From contig CP026511.1 in NCBI GenBank assembly GCA_004010935.1, positions 992,001-1,056,000 of the forward strand: a DNA stretch of 64,000 nt. The letters are read 5' to 3'. The position numbers and the translations under genes are program-made. The stretch is from Pseudomonadaceae bacterium SI-3. Its GTDB lineage: Bacteria > Pseudomonadota > Gammaproteobacteria > Pseudomonadales > Pseudomonadaceae. A model generated the notes under the pieces. That model ran no database searches. It had not been told where the DNA came from and saw nothing but the letters and a program-made list of their open reading frames with translations. Of the stretch, positions 51,126-61,929 are shown one piece after another (position 1 is the first letter of the stretch; the number at the start of each line of letters is the position of its first letter).

Positions 51126-51177
51126 TTGCAGCACGACGTTTTTTTAGGTTAGCAGCTTGCTGCTCAAGGCAGATTTT

Positions 51178-51567
51178 ATGGCCAAAGAATTCAGCCGTAC
51201 CCAGCGTATTGGCGATCAAATGCAGCGCGAGTTGGCGCAGCTCATCCAGCGTGAAGTTAAGGATCCCCGTCTGGGTCTGATAACCATCACGGCAGTCGAG
51301 GTCAGTCGTGACCTGTCCCATGCCAAGATTTTCATTACGGTCATGGGCAAGGATGACGATGAAGATGCGGTCAAGGGTAATCTCCGGATTCTCAACGATG
51401 CCAGCGGTTTCCTGCGAATGCAGCTGGGCAAGGCGATGAAGCTTCGGACCGTGCCGCAGTTGCATTTCAACTATGACGCCAGCGTGCGTCGTGGCGTCGA
51501 ATTGACGTCGCTCATCGAGCGAGCGGTAGCGGAAGACCGCAAGCACAGCGACGATCTTGGAGAGTAA
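51178..51567 (+). CDS. rbfA: Ribosome-binding factor A
   Basis: A 129-residue KH-fold protein: [25 protein letters not shown] and [17 protein letters not shown]. It acts on 16S 5' end maturation in 30S subunits. The start at 51178 (MAKEFSRTQ) matches the family. Confidence 0.95.
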   Translation: MAKEFSRTQRIGDQMQRELAQLIQREVKDPRLGLITITAVEVSRDLSHAKIFITVMGKDDDEDAVKGNLRILNDASGFLRMQLGKAMKLRTVPQLHFNYDASVRRGVELTSLIERAVAEDRKHSDDLGE

Positions 51568-51570
51568 GGT

Positions 51571-52488
51571 TTGGCCCAGGTAAAACGCATCCGCCGCGCG
51601 GTCAGCGGCATCATTCTTCTCGACAAGCCCCGCGGCTTCACATCGAACGCCGCGCTGCAGAAAGTTCGCTGGTTGCTCAACGCCGAGAAGGCCGGGCATA
51701 CCGGTAGTCTGGACCCGCTGGCGACCGGTGTTCTGCCACTGTGTTTCGGGGAAGCTACCAAGTTCTCTCAATATTTGCTGGATGCTGATAAGGGCTACGA
51801 GACCGTTGCCCAACTCGGTGTGACCACTACCACGGCCGATGCAGAAGGTGAGGTGATCGAGCGTAAGCCGGTCGCCGTCAGCCAAGCGCAGCTAGAGGCG
51901 CTTTTGCCACAGTTTCGCGGTGATCTGCAGCAAGTGCCGCCGATGTATTCGGCACTCAAACGCGATGGCCAGCCGCTGTACAAGCTGGCGCGAGCTGGAG
52001 AGGTAGTGGAGCGCGAGCCGCGTTCTGTTACCATTGCGCGCTTGGATTTGTTGTCGCTTGAAGATGACCGTGCGCGATTGGCGGTTGCCTGTAGCAAAGG
52101 CACCTATATCCGGACGTTGGTCGAGGATATCGGGCATGCGCTGGGTTGTGGTGCGCACGTCGCCGAACTGCGTAGAACTCAAGCGGGGCCGTTCGATCTC
52201 AGCCAGACGGTCAGTCTTGAAGAGCTGGAACGAGTGCACGCAGAAGGGGGCGCTGAGGCGGTTGATGCCTTTCTGAAACCGGTGGATAGCGGGCTTGAAC
52301 ATTGGCCTCTACTGCAACTTTCAGAGCACAGCGCGTTTTATTGGTTGCATGGGCAGCCAGTACGTGCCCCGGAAGCGCCGAAATTCGGCATGCTGCGAGT
52401 GCAGGATCATAACGGTCGCTTCATCGGTATCGGTGAGGTGAGCGAAGACGGGCGTATTGCGCCGCGTCGACTGATTCGGTCGGAATGA
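51571..52488 (+). CDS. truB: tRNA pseudouridine-55 synthase
   Basis: 305 residues: [14 protein letters not shown] and the catalytic Asp in [14 protein letters not shown] (about 48), with a C-terminal PUA domain. It forms pseudouridine 55 in the T loop. The start is TTG at 51571, three bases after the rbfA stop, with GGAGAG upstream. Confidence 0.95.
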   Translation: MAQVKRIRRAVSGIILLDKPRGFTSNAALQKVRWLLNAEKAGHTGSLDPLATGVLPLCFGEATKFSQYLLDADKGYETVAQLGVTTTTADAEGEVIERKPVAVSQAQLEALLPQFRGDLQQVPPMYSALKRDGQPLYKLARAGEVVEREPRSVTIARLDLLSLEDDRARLAVACSKGTYIRTLVEDIGHALGCGAHVAELRRTQAGPFDLSQTVSLEELERVHAEGGAEAVDAFLKPVDSGLEHWPLLQLSEHSAFYWLHGQPVRAPEAPKFGMLRVQDHNGRFIGIGEVSEDGRIAPRRLIRSE

Positions 52489-52606
52489 CCGATACGCAGC
52501 TTACCTTTAAGGTGTGCAGCGTTACGAGGATGGCTGTTGGCAGGCACGGTCACACCTCTTTTAAAACACGGGACATGTCCCGGCCTGTTCATAGAAGGAG
52601 CCCATC

Positions 52607-52876
52607 ATGGCACTTAGCGTTGAAGAAAAAGCTCAGATCGTTAGCGAGTACCAGCAAGCTGAAGGTGATACCGGTTCGCCGGAAGTGCAGGTTGCCCTGC
52701 TGACCACCAACATCAACAAGCTGCAAGGTCACTTCAAGGCCAACGGTAAAGATCACCACTCGCGTCGTGGTCTGATCCGTATGGTTAACCAGCGCCGCAA
52801 GCTGCTGGATTACCTGAAGGGCAAGGACACCACTCGTTACAGCACCCTGATCGGTCGTCTGGGTCTGCGTCGCTAA
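52607..52876 (+). CDS. rpsO: 30S ribosomal protein S15
   Basis: An 89-residue four-helix protein ([39 protein letters not shown]). It binds 16S rRNA early in assembly. AGAAGGAG precedes the start. Confidence 0.98.
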   Translation: MALSVEEKAQIVSEYQQAEGDTGSPEVQVALLTTNINKLQGHFKANGKDHHSRRGLIRMVNQRRKLLDYLKGKDTTRYSTLIGRLGLRR

Positions 52877-52902
52877 GCGATGCTGGTGCGAAGCTGAATG
52901 CC

Positions 52903-52939
52903 AAAGCTGGAAGTAGGGCTCGCCCTGCTTCCAGCTTTT
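52903..52939 (+). terminator. rpsO hairpin
   Basis: AAAGCTGGAAGTAGGGC (52903-52919) pairs with GCCCTGCTTCCAGCTTT (52922-52938), a 17-bp stem ending in TTTT. Comparable to the rpsO-pnp intercistronic terminator/processing region of E. coli. Confidence 0.85.
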
Positions 52940-53081
52940 GCCTTTCAGAGGTACACCTCTGGACAGCGTTCGGGTCGATACCCTGCACTGCCCAAGAATT
53001 CGAATAAAGCGCTTCGCGCGTGGCATGGCCCGCGAGGCGTGAGAAAAGTTTCCCCCAAGGCAACATAGAGAAGGAACCACC

Positions 53082-55187
53082 GTGAACCCGGTAATCAAGA
53101 AATTTCAATTCGGTCAATCGACCGTAACCCTCGAGACCGGCCGTATCGCCCGTCAAGCCAGCGGCGCCGTACTGGTCACCGTTGATGACGACGTGACCGT
53201 GCTGGTTGCCGTCACTGGCGCTAAAACTGCAGACCCGAGCAAGGGCTTTTTCCCGCTCTCGGTTCACTATCAGGAAAAGACCTACGCAGCCGGCAAGATT
53301 CCAGGCGGTTTCTTCAAGCGTGAAGCGCGTCCTTCCGAAAAGGAAACCCTGACCTCGCGGCTGATCGACCGTCCGATCCGTCCTCTGTTTCCTGAAGGCT
53401 TCCAGAACGAAGTCCAGGTGATCTGTACTGTCGTTTCGACCAGCAAGAAGACTGATCCGGACATCGCTGCGATGATCGGTACTTCGGCTGCGCTGGCGAT
53501 TTCCGGCATCCCGTTCAACGGTCCGATCGGTGCTGCTCGCGTTGCCTTCCACCCGGAAACCGGCTACCTGTTGAACCCGACTTACGAACAGCTCAAGGCC
53601 TCGAGCCTGGACATGGTCGTTGCCGGTACCAAAGATGCCGTACTGATGGTCGAGTCGGAAGCCAAAGAGCTTACCGAAGACCAGATGCTGGGCGCGGTAC
53701 TCTTCGCTCACGACGAGTTCCAGGCCGTAGTGCAGGCCGTTACTGAGTTGGCAGCCGAAGCGGGCAAGCCGACCTGGGATTGGCAGCCAAAGGCTGAAAA
53801 TACCCAGCTGCTCAATGCCATTCGCAGCGAATTCGGCGAGGCGATCTCGCAGGCGTACACCATCACCATCAAGCAGGACCGCTACGCGCGCCTGGGTGAG
53901 CTGAAAGATCAGGTCGTTGCCAAGTTCTCCGGTGAAGAAGGCCAGCCGACAGCTGGCGAAGTCAAAGAAGCCTTCGGCGAAATCGAGTACCGCACCGTTC
54001 GCGAGAACATCGTCAACGGTAAGCCGCGCATCGATGGTCGCGACACCCGTACTGTTCGTGGTCTGAACATTGAGGTCGGTGTACTCGACAAGACCCACGG
54101 CTCGGCGCTGTTCACCCGTGGTGAAACCCAGGCGCTGGTCGTTGCCACCCTCGGCACCGCCCGTGACGCGCAACTGCTCGACACCCTGGAAGGCGAGAAG
54201 AAAGATCCCTTCATGCTGCACTACAACTTCCCGCCTTACTCGGTGGGCGAGTGTGGCCGCATGGGCGCTACCGGTCGCCGCGAAATCGGTCACGGCCGTC
54301 TGGCTCGCCGTTCGGTTGCTGCAATGCTGCCGAGCGCTGACGAATTTCCCTACACCATTCGCGTGGTGTCGGAAATCACCGAGTCGAACGGCTCCAGCTC
54401 TATGGCTTCGGTCTGCGGTGCTTCGCTCGCGCTGATGGATGCCGGCGTGCCGATGAAAGCGCCGGTAGCCGGTATTGCCATGGGTCTGGTCAAGGAAGGC
54501 GAAAAGTTCGCGGTTCTGACCGACATTCTGGGTGACGAAGATCACCTGGGTGACATGGACTTCAAGGTGGCCGGTACCTCCAAGGGCGTGACCGCGCTGC
54601 AGATGGATATCAAGATCCAGGGCATCACCGAAGAGATCATGGAGATCGCGCTGGGTCAGGCGCTTGAAGCGCGTCTGAACATTCTCGGCCAGATGAACCA
54701 GGTCATCGGTCAGTCGCGTACAGAGCTGTCGGCCAACGCGCCGACCATGATTGCGATGAAGATCGACCAAGACAAGATCCGCGACGTTATCGGCAAGGGT
54801 GGCGCGACCATTCGCAGCATCTGCGAAGAGACCAAAGCCTCGATCGATATCGAAGATGACGGCTCGATCAAGATCTTTGGTGAGACCAAGGAAGCTGCAG
54901 AAGCCGCCAAGCAGCGGGTTCTGGGTATCACCGCTGAGGCTGAGATCGGCAAGATCTATGTCGGCAAGGTTGAGCGCATCGTCGACTTCGGCGCATTCGT
55001 CAACATCCTCCCAGGCAAGGATGGTCTGGTGCATATCTCGATGCTGAGCGATCAGCGCGTCGAGAAGGTGACCGACGTGCTCAAGGAAGGCCAGGAAGTG
55101 AAGGTCCTGGTGTTGGACGTCGACAACCGCGGCCGTATCAAACTGTCGATCAAGGATGTGGCTGCTGCCGAAGCATCAGGCGCATAA
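53082..55187 (+). CDS. pnp: Polyribonucleotide nucleotidyltransferase (PNPase)
   Basis: 701 residues: two RNase PH domains (first about 10-140, second about 325-455 with the catalytic region [17 protein letters not shown]), a KH domain ([15 protein letters not shown]) and an S1 domain ([18 protein letters not shown]). It degrades RNA 3' to 5' with phosphate. The start is GTG at 53082 with AAGGA upstream. Confidence 0.98.
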   Translation: MNPVIKKFQFGQSTVTLETGRIARQASGAVLVTVDDDVTVLVAVTGAKTADPSKGFFPLSVHYQEKTYAAGKIPGGFFKREARPSEKETLTSRLIDRPIRPLFPEGFQNEVQVICTVVSTSKKTDPDIAAMIGTSAALAISGIPFNGPIGAARVAFHPETGYLLNPTYEQLKASSLDMVVAGTKDAVLMVESEAKELTEDQMLGAVLFAHDEFQAVVQAVTELAAEAGKPTWDWQPKAENTQLLNAIRSEFGEAISQAYTITIKQDRYARLGELKDQVVAKFSGEEGQPTAGEVKEAFGEIEYRTVRENIVNGKPRIDGRDTRTVRGLNIEVGVLDKTHGSALFTRGETQALVVATLGTARDAQLLDTLEGEKKDPFMLHYNFPPYSVGECGRMGATGRREIGHGRLARRSVAAMLPSADEFPYTIRVVSEITESNGSSSMASVCGASLALMDAGVPMKAPVAGIAMGLVKEGEKFAVLTDILGDEDHLGDMDFKVAGTSKGVTALQMDIKIQGITEEIMEIALGQALEARLNILGQMNQVIGQSRTELSANAPTMIAMKIDQDKIRDVIGKGGATIRSICEETKASIDIEDDGSIKIFGETKEAAEAAKQRVLGITAEAEIGKIYVGKVERIVDFGAFVNILPGKDGLVHISMLSDQRVEKVTDVLKEGQEVKVLVLDVDNRGRIKLSIKDVAAAEASGA

Positions 55188-55203
55188 AGCATCCCAGTGA
55201 CAA

Positions 55204-55230
55204 GAAGAGCCCCTCGGGGCTCTTTTTTTT
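55204..55230 (+). terminator. pnp terminator
   Basis: AAGAGCCCC-TC-GGGGCTCTT continuing into a T8 run. Confidence 0.93.
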
Positions 55231-55461
55231 GCGGCGGCGAAATGCTGGTCAAAACGTTGCGCGCGTTGAGCGCATTGCAGTCTGCACGCTTCGCTTGATC
55301 GAAACATGCAGAGTGCTAGTGGCAGAGCGGCACTACTATGCCTTATGTCATTGAATATTAAGAATATTTATAAATCCTTAGCTTGGCACGTAGCTTGCGA
55401 CCTATTAGGTGAATCTGCGGAGACATACCGCAGTTACTATGAGAAAACAGGAGTGCCACTC

Positions 55462-55857
55462 ATGAACAAGATCCAGACCTCTATTACTGCTGCCACCATT
55501 GCGACTGCCTTGAGCTTGCCGCTGGCAGGGGCTGCGTTCGCCGACACCACGCCTGCATTTGACGAGGCCCAACCAATGATGTTGGCTGCCAGCGACACCA
55601 TGGACGCCGCTGAGCACACCGCAGACGAAGCCGGCGAGGCGATGTCTGACACCTGGATCACCACCAAAGTTAAATCTGCTCTGCTTGCTGGCGACTCGAC
55701 TCCAGGCATGGAGATTGAAGTCGAAACCAACAACGGCGTGGTTTCACTGTCCGGTACTGTGGCTACCGAAGCACAGCGTGAGATGGCCATCGACAAGGCC
55801 AAGACGATCGAAGGCGTCAAAGACGTTTCTGCAGACGGTCTGAAAGCGGTCGACTAA
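55462..55857 (+). CDS. Periplasmic BON-domain protein
   Basis: 131 residues: a signal peptide (about 1-27, ending SLPLAGAAFA), an acidic helical linker, and one BON domain from about 64 (WITTKVKSALLAG...GVVSLSGTVATEAQREMAIDKAKTIEGVKDV), as in OsmY, which binds membranes or stabilises the periplasm under stress. AGGAG lies 8 bases before the start. A small hairpin (CTGCGG/CCGCAG, 55413-55431) is in the leader. Confidence 0.88.
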   Translation: MNKIQTSITAATIATALSLPLAGAAFADTTPAFDEAQPMMLAASDTMDAAEHTADEAGEAMSDTWITTKVKSALLAGDSTPGMEIEVETNNGVVSLSGTVATEAQREMAIDKAKTIEGVKDVSADGLKAVD

Positions 55858-55875
55858 CGGGTCAGGTAACACTGG

Positions 55876-55903
55876 AACCCGCTGCTTGCAGCGGGTTTTT
55901 TTT
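55876..55903 (+). terminator. Terminator after BON gene
   Basis: AACCCGCTGC-TT-GCAGCGGGTT followed by T6. Confidence 0.92.
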
Positions 55904-55911
55904 GTTGCCGG

Positions 55912-56217
55912 TCAGCCTCGTTCGCTATCGATGTTGCTGAGGCGGTTACCCTCGAAGCGCAGAAAATGGTACATGCCATTAGTGGGGCCATAGGTCCACT
56001 CTTCAATTTGCACCTCCTGACGAAAACCGTATTCGTCGACCAGCTCCTTATACCCGGTCAGTGCACGGCTGGTGGGCTCACCGCACTTGGCTTGTACTTC
56101 GGCTGTCGAGGCTCGCAGGCTGACGAGGTTGCTTCCGCAACGAAAGGTCGAGGAGGCCTGCGCATGTAGCGTACAGAACGTGATGGTAAGCGCAGCCAGT
56201 ACGGCACTTTTTTGCAT
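55912..56217 (-). CDS. DUF2845-type secreted protein (copy 1)
   Basis: 101 residues with a signal peptide (about 1-20) and the DUF2845 core: FRCGSNLVSL, VQAKCGEP, IEEWTYGPTNGMYHFLRFEGNRL. GGGAG lies 5 bases before the ATG at 56217. The two Cys probably form a disulphide. Function unknown. Closely related to the next gene, 13 bp upstream. Confidence 0.85.
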   Translation of the reverse strand: MQKSAVLAALTITFCTLHAQASSTFRCGSNLVSLRASTAEVQAKCGEPTSRALTGYKELVDEYGFRQEVQIEEWTYGPTNGMYHFLRFEGNRLSNIDSERG

Positions 56218-56230
56218 GGTGACTCCCTGA

Positions 56231-56539
56231 TCAATTAGCTCGGCTGGTTTCGATCCGTACCAGTCGGTTTCCCTCGAATGTGAGGATGTTGAATACCCCA
56301 TTGTCGGGGCCGTATACCCATTCCTCGCGCATCATTTCCCGGCGTTGGTTTGGGCCCAGTGTGTAGCCCACCAGATCACGCTGAACAGGTTGGCCACATT
56401 TACGCTCGACCTCAAAGGTGCGGTCGCCTGTGTTGATCAGGTTGCTTCCACAGCGGAGGGTGTCTGCGCCGGCTATTGAACTCGCTAAGCTGGCCGCGAA
56501 CAGGAAGACCATCTTCCAGTAACGCCCGATTGTTCTCAT
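56231..56539 (-). CDS. DUF2845-type secreted protein (copy 2)
   Basis: 102 residues, a paralog of the neighbouring gene: signal peptide (about 1-25), then LRCGSNLINTG, VERKCGQP and REEWVYGPDNGVFNILTFEGNRL. The start overlaps the stop of the DUF748 gene by 4 bp (ATGA), so it belongs to that operon. Confidence 0.85.
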   Translation of the reverse strand: MRTIGRYWKMVFLFAASLASSIAGADTLRCGSNLINTGDRTFEVERKCGQPVQRDLVGYTLGPNQRREMMREEWVYGPDNGVFNILTFEGNRLVRIETSRAN

Positions 56540-59481
56540 TCCGCCTCCAAATGCAGCACCGTTGGGACTCCACCGTCCTGGACAGTCTGGGTGATGCCGG
56601 TATCGAGCAGGTACACCCTGTCTGCAGCCAGCCCTGCGTTGTCTACCAGATAGTCCTTGATGCTGGCGGCTCGTGCACGGCTCAGGCGCCGCAGGAGTGC
56701 CGTGCTGGTTTCACGGCTGCTTAGAATCGCTTGCCGAAGCTGCCGCGTGCGGGCTTCAGCGTCGAGACTTTGCCACTCGGCGGGTGGTTGTTGCTGCAGG
56801 CGGCTGCGATAGATTCCTTCCAACATGGCGGCCTTTTCTTCTTCACCGATTTCGAGCATGGATGGATCGGCGGGAACGGTATCACCACGTCGCTGCAAAA
56901 CTTTATACCAGGTCTGCTGATATTCACGCTCCAGCCACTGTTCGGCGAGAAGTGCGCCATCAACTGCCGGAGCACTCATGCCTTCGACCTCCAGGCGGAG
57001 TACGGGGCGCTCCTTGAGTGCGCTGGCCAGCGCGTCGAGCTTGCTGCGCGCTCTGCTGTCCAGTTCGCTGCTACCGGGCAGGAACAGAATCTGGCTAAGA
57101 TCCGCCTGTTCACGACCGACGAGTCCTCCAAGGAATTTGAAGGGCGACTTGGCTGCTCGTACTACCAGATTGCGCAACGTCTGCCAGATGATGGGCACCA
57201 CGTCGAACTGCGGATTCTTGAGATCTCCCTGTACGGGAATCTTCAGCGCAATGGTGCCGCTACTGTCTTTCAATAGCGCCACCGCAAGGCGCACCGGCAG
57301 ATCTACGGCCTGCTCGCTGTCAACTTTTTCGCCCAGCTGCAGCTCTTCCAGCACTACTTCGTTTTCAGCGTTCAGCTGCCCTTGCTGGATACGGTAATGC
57401 AAATCCAGGTTGAGCCGTCCCTTGCGAATGCGATAGCCCGCGAACTTGGCTGAATAGGGCGAGAGCGTGGTCAGCTCGACCTGCCTGAAGCGGGTGGTGA
57501 TGTCGAGGCTCTGGAGCGGCTCGAAAGGCGTCAGGCTGCCCTCGATGCTCACGGGTGCGTAACGATCAACTTTGCCCTCTATATCAACGCTGGCAGCGTT
57601 GTGCTGACGATTATCGAGGGTGCCGATGCTACCGCCGAGATCTTGGATAGCAGTGATGAAGGGCGGGCGCAGACTGAGGTCGGAGAAGTTGGCTGAGCCT
57701 TCGGCTATTTGGATACCGCCAATCCGCAACGCGAAGGGCACGTCTGGCTCGTCTGGGGAGGCGGGTGCTTCGGAGGGTGGAGCCTCTTGGTTGGGCGAAG
57801 CTGAGGGCTTGTCTACCAGCAGGTCATTGATGTTGGTCGTCAGGTCCGGGTTGATAATGAAGCGTGCATAGGGCTGGTTCAGGTCGATCTTTTCGATCTG
57901 CAGCGCGTTCGGATAGCTATAGTCCAGACCGCTGACCTGCAACGACTGCCATTTCATCAAGTCACGGTCCTGGATGGTGTCGAGCGTATGAAGCTGGGTA
58001 ATCTCGGCGGAACCGCCTATATGAAATGCTAGCGGCTCGACGCCCGTCAGCTCGACCGCAAGCTGGCTCGCCAGCAGTCCGCTGCGTAACTCCAGGTGAA
58101 CGAACGGCGACAAATAGGGCTGTGCCAAGCGCAAGTCGATGCCTGCCAGCGTGACGTCGAAGCTCCCCTGCATTGGCGTCAATGTCAGCTGGCCTTCGGC
58201 AAGTAGCGAACCTTGTTTACCGACCTCGGTGGTCAGCTTGAGCTCCATCGGAGCTGTGCCGCGGCTGTCGAAGTTACGCACGTCCAGATCGAGGGGCCCG
58301 AGTTCCAGTTCGACGTTTGGCTCAGGAACGTTATCCGCCAAGTGCAGCTGATAGTTACGCAGTTCAGCGTCACGTAGAACGATCCGCCAAGGCTGATCAG
58401 ATGCATCACCTTCCTGCGTTGGCTTAGGCTCATCCTGCGCCGGTTGCTCCTCTGTGTCGGTTGGCTGCGGTTGCGGTTCTGGCTTGCTGGCAAGCAAGCG
58501 CTGCCAATTGAGTTGGCCGTCAGGCTCACGAATCAGCCAGCTCTCCAGTGCCTGGCTGCGCAGCTGGCCGAGGGTGAGTTGTCGTTTCGGCAAGTCCAAC
58601 GAAGCTTGGGCGATGTCTGCCTGTTCCAAACGGAGTAAAGGCTGGCCTTGGAGGCTATCGATACTCAGCGATGCCAGCGTAGCGCTCGCGTCGCTCAATT
58701 GAAGTGAAGTGCCCTTGCTGAGGTCGAGCTGGTACTCGGTCTTTAGGCTCAGCTGCCCTTCGTTAAGGGCGAGCGGTGCTATGTCGCGGACATAGGGCCA
58801 GAAGGTCTTCAGTGCCAGCCCATCTATTTCAAGCTGGCCGGTGGACGTGACGGGGGAGAGGTTGAGCTGACCTTTCCATTTGATGCGTGATCCGTCCGGG
58901 CCTCTGGCAACTAGGACGGCATCAGCGGCGTCGTCCGAGCGGGTCGCAAAGTTAAGGAGCTCAAACTCCAGCGAGTCGAGCAGGAAGTCGATCGGCTCCT
59001 GGGTTCGCTGATCAGCGAAATGCACCCGTCCGCCGGCCAGTTGCAGGCGATCGATGCGCAGGGCTAGGGGCTCTTTATCCTCTGCGGGCGTATCTTCATT
59101 GCTGGGCAGCTCGAACAGCTCGGCCAGGTTCAGCTTGCCGTCAATGTCAAACAGGACTTCGGCGTTCGGCCCGATGAGCTCGATATCCGAAAAGTGCAGG
59201 GAGCGGCTCCACAGGCTGTCCCAATCGAGGTCAACGAATAACCGCTCGAAAGCCAGTTGCTCGGCATCCGGCTCGCCCAAGTGCAGGTTGTGGAGTCTCA
59301 AGTTCAAGGTGAACGGATTGAACTCGATCCGCTCAAGGCGAGCCGGTACCGTCGCGTATTTTGCCAGCTGTTGGTTGACGACACGCTCCGCCACTCCGGG
59401 CAGGATCAGAAGACCGAGCAGGCAATAGACGATTAGGGCGGTCATCACGCCGATGAGCGCGCGCTTCATTCCGTTGGGCAT
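56536..59481 (-). CDS. DUF748 AsmA-like envelope protein
   Basis: 981 residues: one N-terminal membrane span (ALIGVMTALIVYCLLGLLILPGV), then a long periplasmic region of repeated beta strands typical of DUF748/AsmA-like proteins (bridge-type lipid transport proteins), with low-complexity Pro/Gln/Glu linkers near 335-365 and 570-590. The C-terminal part (DLSQILFLPGSSELDSRARSKLDAL) resembles an OmpA-like motif. Coupled by ATGA to the downstream DUF2845 gene. Confidence 0.85.
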   Translation of the reverse strand: MPNGMKRALIGVMTALIVYCLLGLLILPGVAERVVNQQLAKYATVPARLERIEFNPFTLNLRLHNLHLGEPDAEQLAFERLFVDLDWDSLWSRSLHFSDIELIGPNAEVLFDIDGKLNLAELFELPSNEDTPAEDKEPLALRIDRLQLAGGRVHFADQRTQEPIDFLLDSLEFELLNFATRSDDAADAVLVARGPDGSRIKWKGQLNLSPVTSTGQLEIDGLALKTFWPYVRDIAPLALNEGQLSLKTEYQLDLSKGTSLQLSDASATLASLSIDSLQGQPLLRLEQADIAQASLDLPKRQLTLGQLRSQALESWLIREPDGQLNWQRLLASKPEPQPQPTDTEEQPAQDEPKPTQEGDASDQPWRIVLRDAELRNYQLHLADNVPEPNVELELGPLDLDVRNFDSRGTAPMELKLTTEVGKQGSLLAEGQLTLTPMQGSFDVTLAGIDLRLAQPYLSPFVHLELRSGLLASQLAVELTGVEPLAFHIGGSAEITQLHTLDTIQDRDLMKWQSLQVSGLDYSYPNALQIEKIDLNQPYARFIINPDLTTNINDLLVDKPSASPNQEAPPSEAPASPDEPDVPFALRIGGIQIAEGSANFSDLSLRPPFITAIQDLGGSIGTLDNRQHNAASVDIEGKVDRYAPVSIEGSLTPFEPLQSLDITTRFRQVELTTLSPYSAKFAGYRIRKGRLNLDLHYRIQQGQLNAENEVVLEELQLGEKVDSEQAVDLPVRLAVALLKDSSGTIALKIPVQGDLKNPQFDVVPIIWQTLRNLVVRAAKSPFKFLGGLVGREQADLSQILFLPGSSELDSRARSKLDALASALKERPVLRLEVEGMSAPAVDGALLAEQWLEREYQQTWYKVLQRRGDTVPADPSMLEIGEEEKAAMLEGIYRSRLQQQPPAEWQSLDAEARTRQLRQAILSSRETSTALLRRLSRARAASIKDYLVDNAGLAADRVYLLDTGITQTVQDGGVPTVLHLEAE

Positions 59482-59565
59482 GCGGACCTACTTTCCAAGC
59501 GATGAACTGCCTTGGAGTATGGCATGGCACGCGGGTTCCTCCTGCGCGCGCGGGCGCGCGTTACC

Positions 59566-60582
59566 TCACAACTGGAGCATCAGCACCTTGAGCGGCGGCT
59601 TGCCGTCCGTTGACGGGAAGTCGGCGGCCGGTGGCAATACTTGGCAGTCCTGAACCGGCCGACCAGCCTTGGTTGCGCAGCGCAGGACTTGATCGCGCCA
59701 GTCGTCGAGATCGACCTTTGCCAGGTTGTTGCAGCAGATGAGGACGCCGTTCTCGGCGGTCGCGAGTAGGGCGGGTTTGAGCAGGCTTTGGTAGTCGCGC
59801 AGCAGGTCGACGGTTCCGAACGCGCTCTTCGACCAGGCGGGAGGATCGAGCAAAACCAGATCGAACTGCTTCGGTGACAGGCGCGGGTAGTCTGGCAGTG
59901 GACGGCCGCGTCGCTGCGGGATCGGCATGTCGGCGAGCTGACGGATCGCGGGAAAGTAATCCGACTGAATGAACTGCATCGGGGCCAGCTCAGGATTCAG
60001 CGCGCCGTTCTCGCGGCCCACCGCGAGGTTGCTTTCGGCGAAATCCAGATTGCAAACCTCACGAGCACCACCAGCGGCAGCGCAAAGGCCGACCCCGCAG
60101 GTGTAGGCGAAGAGGTTAAGCACAGACTTGCCGGCACTGTTGGCCTTGACCCAGCCGCGCACATTGCGCAAGTCCAGAAACAGCAGCGGGTCCTGGCCGC
60201 TATGGCGTGCACGGACGCGGTAGTTCAGGCCCCACTCGTGACCGATCACGTCTTCCAGTGCCGAAGGTGCTGCGCGATATACCGGATCGCTGCGGTCGAT
60301 ACGCGAGTTGCCTTGGGAGCGATCGTTGTAGACGAGTGCCAAGGGCAGGTCGAGCTCGGTGCATATCTGCTCATGCAGCGTCAGCAGGGCGTCATGTTCA
60401 AGCGGCTGATGGAAGCTCTGTACCAGTAGCAGCGGGCCGTAACGGTCGACGGTGAGCCCTGGTGAGCCCTCCTGACTGCCATGGAACAACCGATAGCAGT
60501 CGGTGGCCTGACGGTGCAGTTCGGAGAGCAGTGCTTCGCGATTGAGGTAGGCGGCGCGCAGCGCCTGTTCGAGAGAGGGCAT
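59566..60582 (-). CDS. RlmI-like class I SAM rRNA methyltransferase
   Basis: 338 residues: SAM-binding region SVLNLFAYTCGVGLCAAAGGA (about 157-177) and catalytic-motif DLVLLDPPAWSKS (about 251-263). It lacks the N-terminal PUA domain of full-length RlmI (about 396 residues in E. coli), so the exact rRNA target is uncertain. Confidence 0.8.
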   Translation of the reverse strand: MPSLEQALRAAYLNREALLSELHRQATDCYRLFHGSQEGSPGLTVDRYGPLLLVQSFHQPLEHDALLTLHEQICTELDLPLALVYNDRSQGNSRIDRSDPVYRAAPSALEDVIGHEWGLNYRVRARHSGQDPLLFLDLRNVRGWVKANSAGKSVLNLFAYTCGVGLCAAAGGAREVCNLDFAESNLAVGRENGALNPELAPMQFIQSDYFPAIRQLADMPIPQRRGRPLPDYPRLSPKQFDLVLLDPPAWSKSAFGTVDLLRDYQSLLKPALLATAENGVLICCNNLAKVDLDDWRDQVLRCATKAGRPVQDCQVLPPAADFPSTDGKPPLKVLMLQL

Positions 60583-60657
60583 GCGCGGCGACTCGGGAAA
60601 GAGGGCCGCGCAGTTTATCGGAAATTGCCGATAATGGGCCGGCGGGCTGCCTGTCGG

Positions 60658-61836
60658 TCAGCGTTCGATTGCCAGCGCGACGCCCTGACCGCCACCGATG
60701 CAGAGCGTTGCCAATCCTTTATGGACGTCGCGGCGGATCATCTCATGCAACAGGGTTACCAGGATGCGGCAGCCCGACGCGCCAATCGGGTGGCCGATGG
60801 CGATAGCGCCGCCGTTGACGTTGACCTTCTGTTGATCCCAACCCAGCTCTTGGCCGACCGATAGCGCTTGTGCCGCAAAGGCTTCGTTGGCTTCGATCAG
60901 GTCCAGCTCATCGAGCGTCCAGCCGGCCTTTTCCAGGCAGCGGCGCGTGGCCGATACCGGGCCGATGCCCATGATCGCAGGATCGACGCCAGCGTTGGCA
61001 TAGCTGGCGATGCGAGCCAGCACTGTTAGGCCAAGCGTCTTGGCCTTCCCGGCGCTCATCAGCAACACGGCCGCGGCACCGTCGTTGAGGCTGGAGGCGT
61101 TACCGGCCGTTACGCTGCCGTCCTTCTTGAAGGCTGGTTTGAGTTTGGCCAGGCTCTCTGCCGTGGTGCCCGCCCGTGGCTGCTCGTCTGTATCGAAAAC
61201 CAGCGGCTCGCCCTTGCGCTGCGGAATCTCGACCGGGGTAATTTCGTCGCGCAGACGCCCGGCTTCGATGGCGGCAATTGCCTTTTGCTGTGAGGAGGCA
61301 GCGAATGCATCCTGCGCTTCGCGCGTGACGCCGTACTTTTCCACCAGATTTTCGGCGGTGATGCCCATGTGGTAGTCGTTGAACGCGTCCCAAAGGCCGT
61401 CCTGAATCATGCTGTCGATCAGCTTGCCGTGACCCATGCGCAAGCCCGTGCGTGCGGCGGGCATGACGTACGGCGCCAGGCTCATGTTTTCCATGCCGCC
61501 TGCAATCACCACTTCGGCGTCGCCACAGCGGATCGCTTGCGCCGCCAGGTGCAGCGCTTTGAGGCCGGAGCCGCAAACCTTGTTCAGGGTCATCGCCGGT
61601 ACCGCATGGGGCAACCCTGCGTTCATGGCCGCCTGTCTCGCCGGGTTTTGCCCCGCGCCAGCAGTCAGAACCTGGCCGAGTATGACTTCATCGACCTCGG
61701 CGGCATCAATTCCGGTCTGCTTAAGGAGTTGGCGAATCACCGCGGCGCCCAGGTCGACGGCAGGGATGTTGGCCAGCGCGCCCTGAAAGCTGCCGACAGC
61801 AGTGCGAGTGGCGGCGACGATGACGACGTCTTGCAT
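60658..61836 (-). CDS. Acetyl-CoA acetyltransferase (thiolase)
   Basis: 392 residues: nucleophilic Cys in [13 protein letters not shown] (about 88), [27 protein letters not shown] (His) and the second Cys in [10 protein letters not shown]. Biosynthetic/AtoB type by length and motifs. The start at 61836 ([12 protein letters not shown]) has GAGG upstream. Confidence 0.92.
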   Translation of the reverse strand: MQDVVIVAATRTAVGSFQGALANIPAVDLGAAVIRQLLKQTGIDAAEVDEVILGQVLTAGAGQNPARQAAMNAGLPHAVPAMTLNKVCGSGLKALHLAAQAIRCGDAEVVIAGGMENMSLAPYVMPAARTGLRMGHGKLIDSMIQDGLWDAFNDYHMGITAENLVEKYGVTREAQDAFAASSQQKAIAAIEAGRLRDEITPVEIPQRKGEPLVFDTDEQPRAGTTAESLAKLKPAFKKDGSVTAGNASSLNDGAAAVLLMSAGKAKTLGLTVLARIASYANAGVDPAIMGIGPVSATRRCLEKAGWTLDELDLIEANEAFAAQALSVGQELGWDQQKVNVNGGAIAIGHPIGASGCRILVTLLHEMIRRDVHKGLATLCIGGGQGVALAIER

Positions 61837-61929
61837 GATCTTGAACCTCAAGAAGGTGCGGGCTCCCGCGGGGCACTCATGTTGGCACAGGCCTGAAGGC
61901 GGCTCCAGGTGCGGAACCTGCCGGTCACG

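Noticed and set aside
52785..55034. Long open frame (749 codons) opposite pnp
   Set aside because: Antisense shadow caused by GC-rich third positions of pnp; no ribosome binding site or family.
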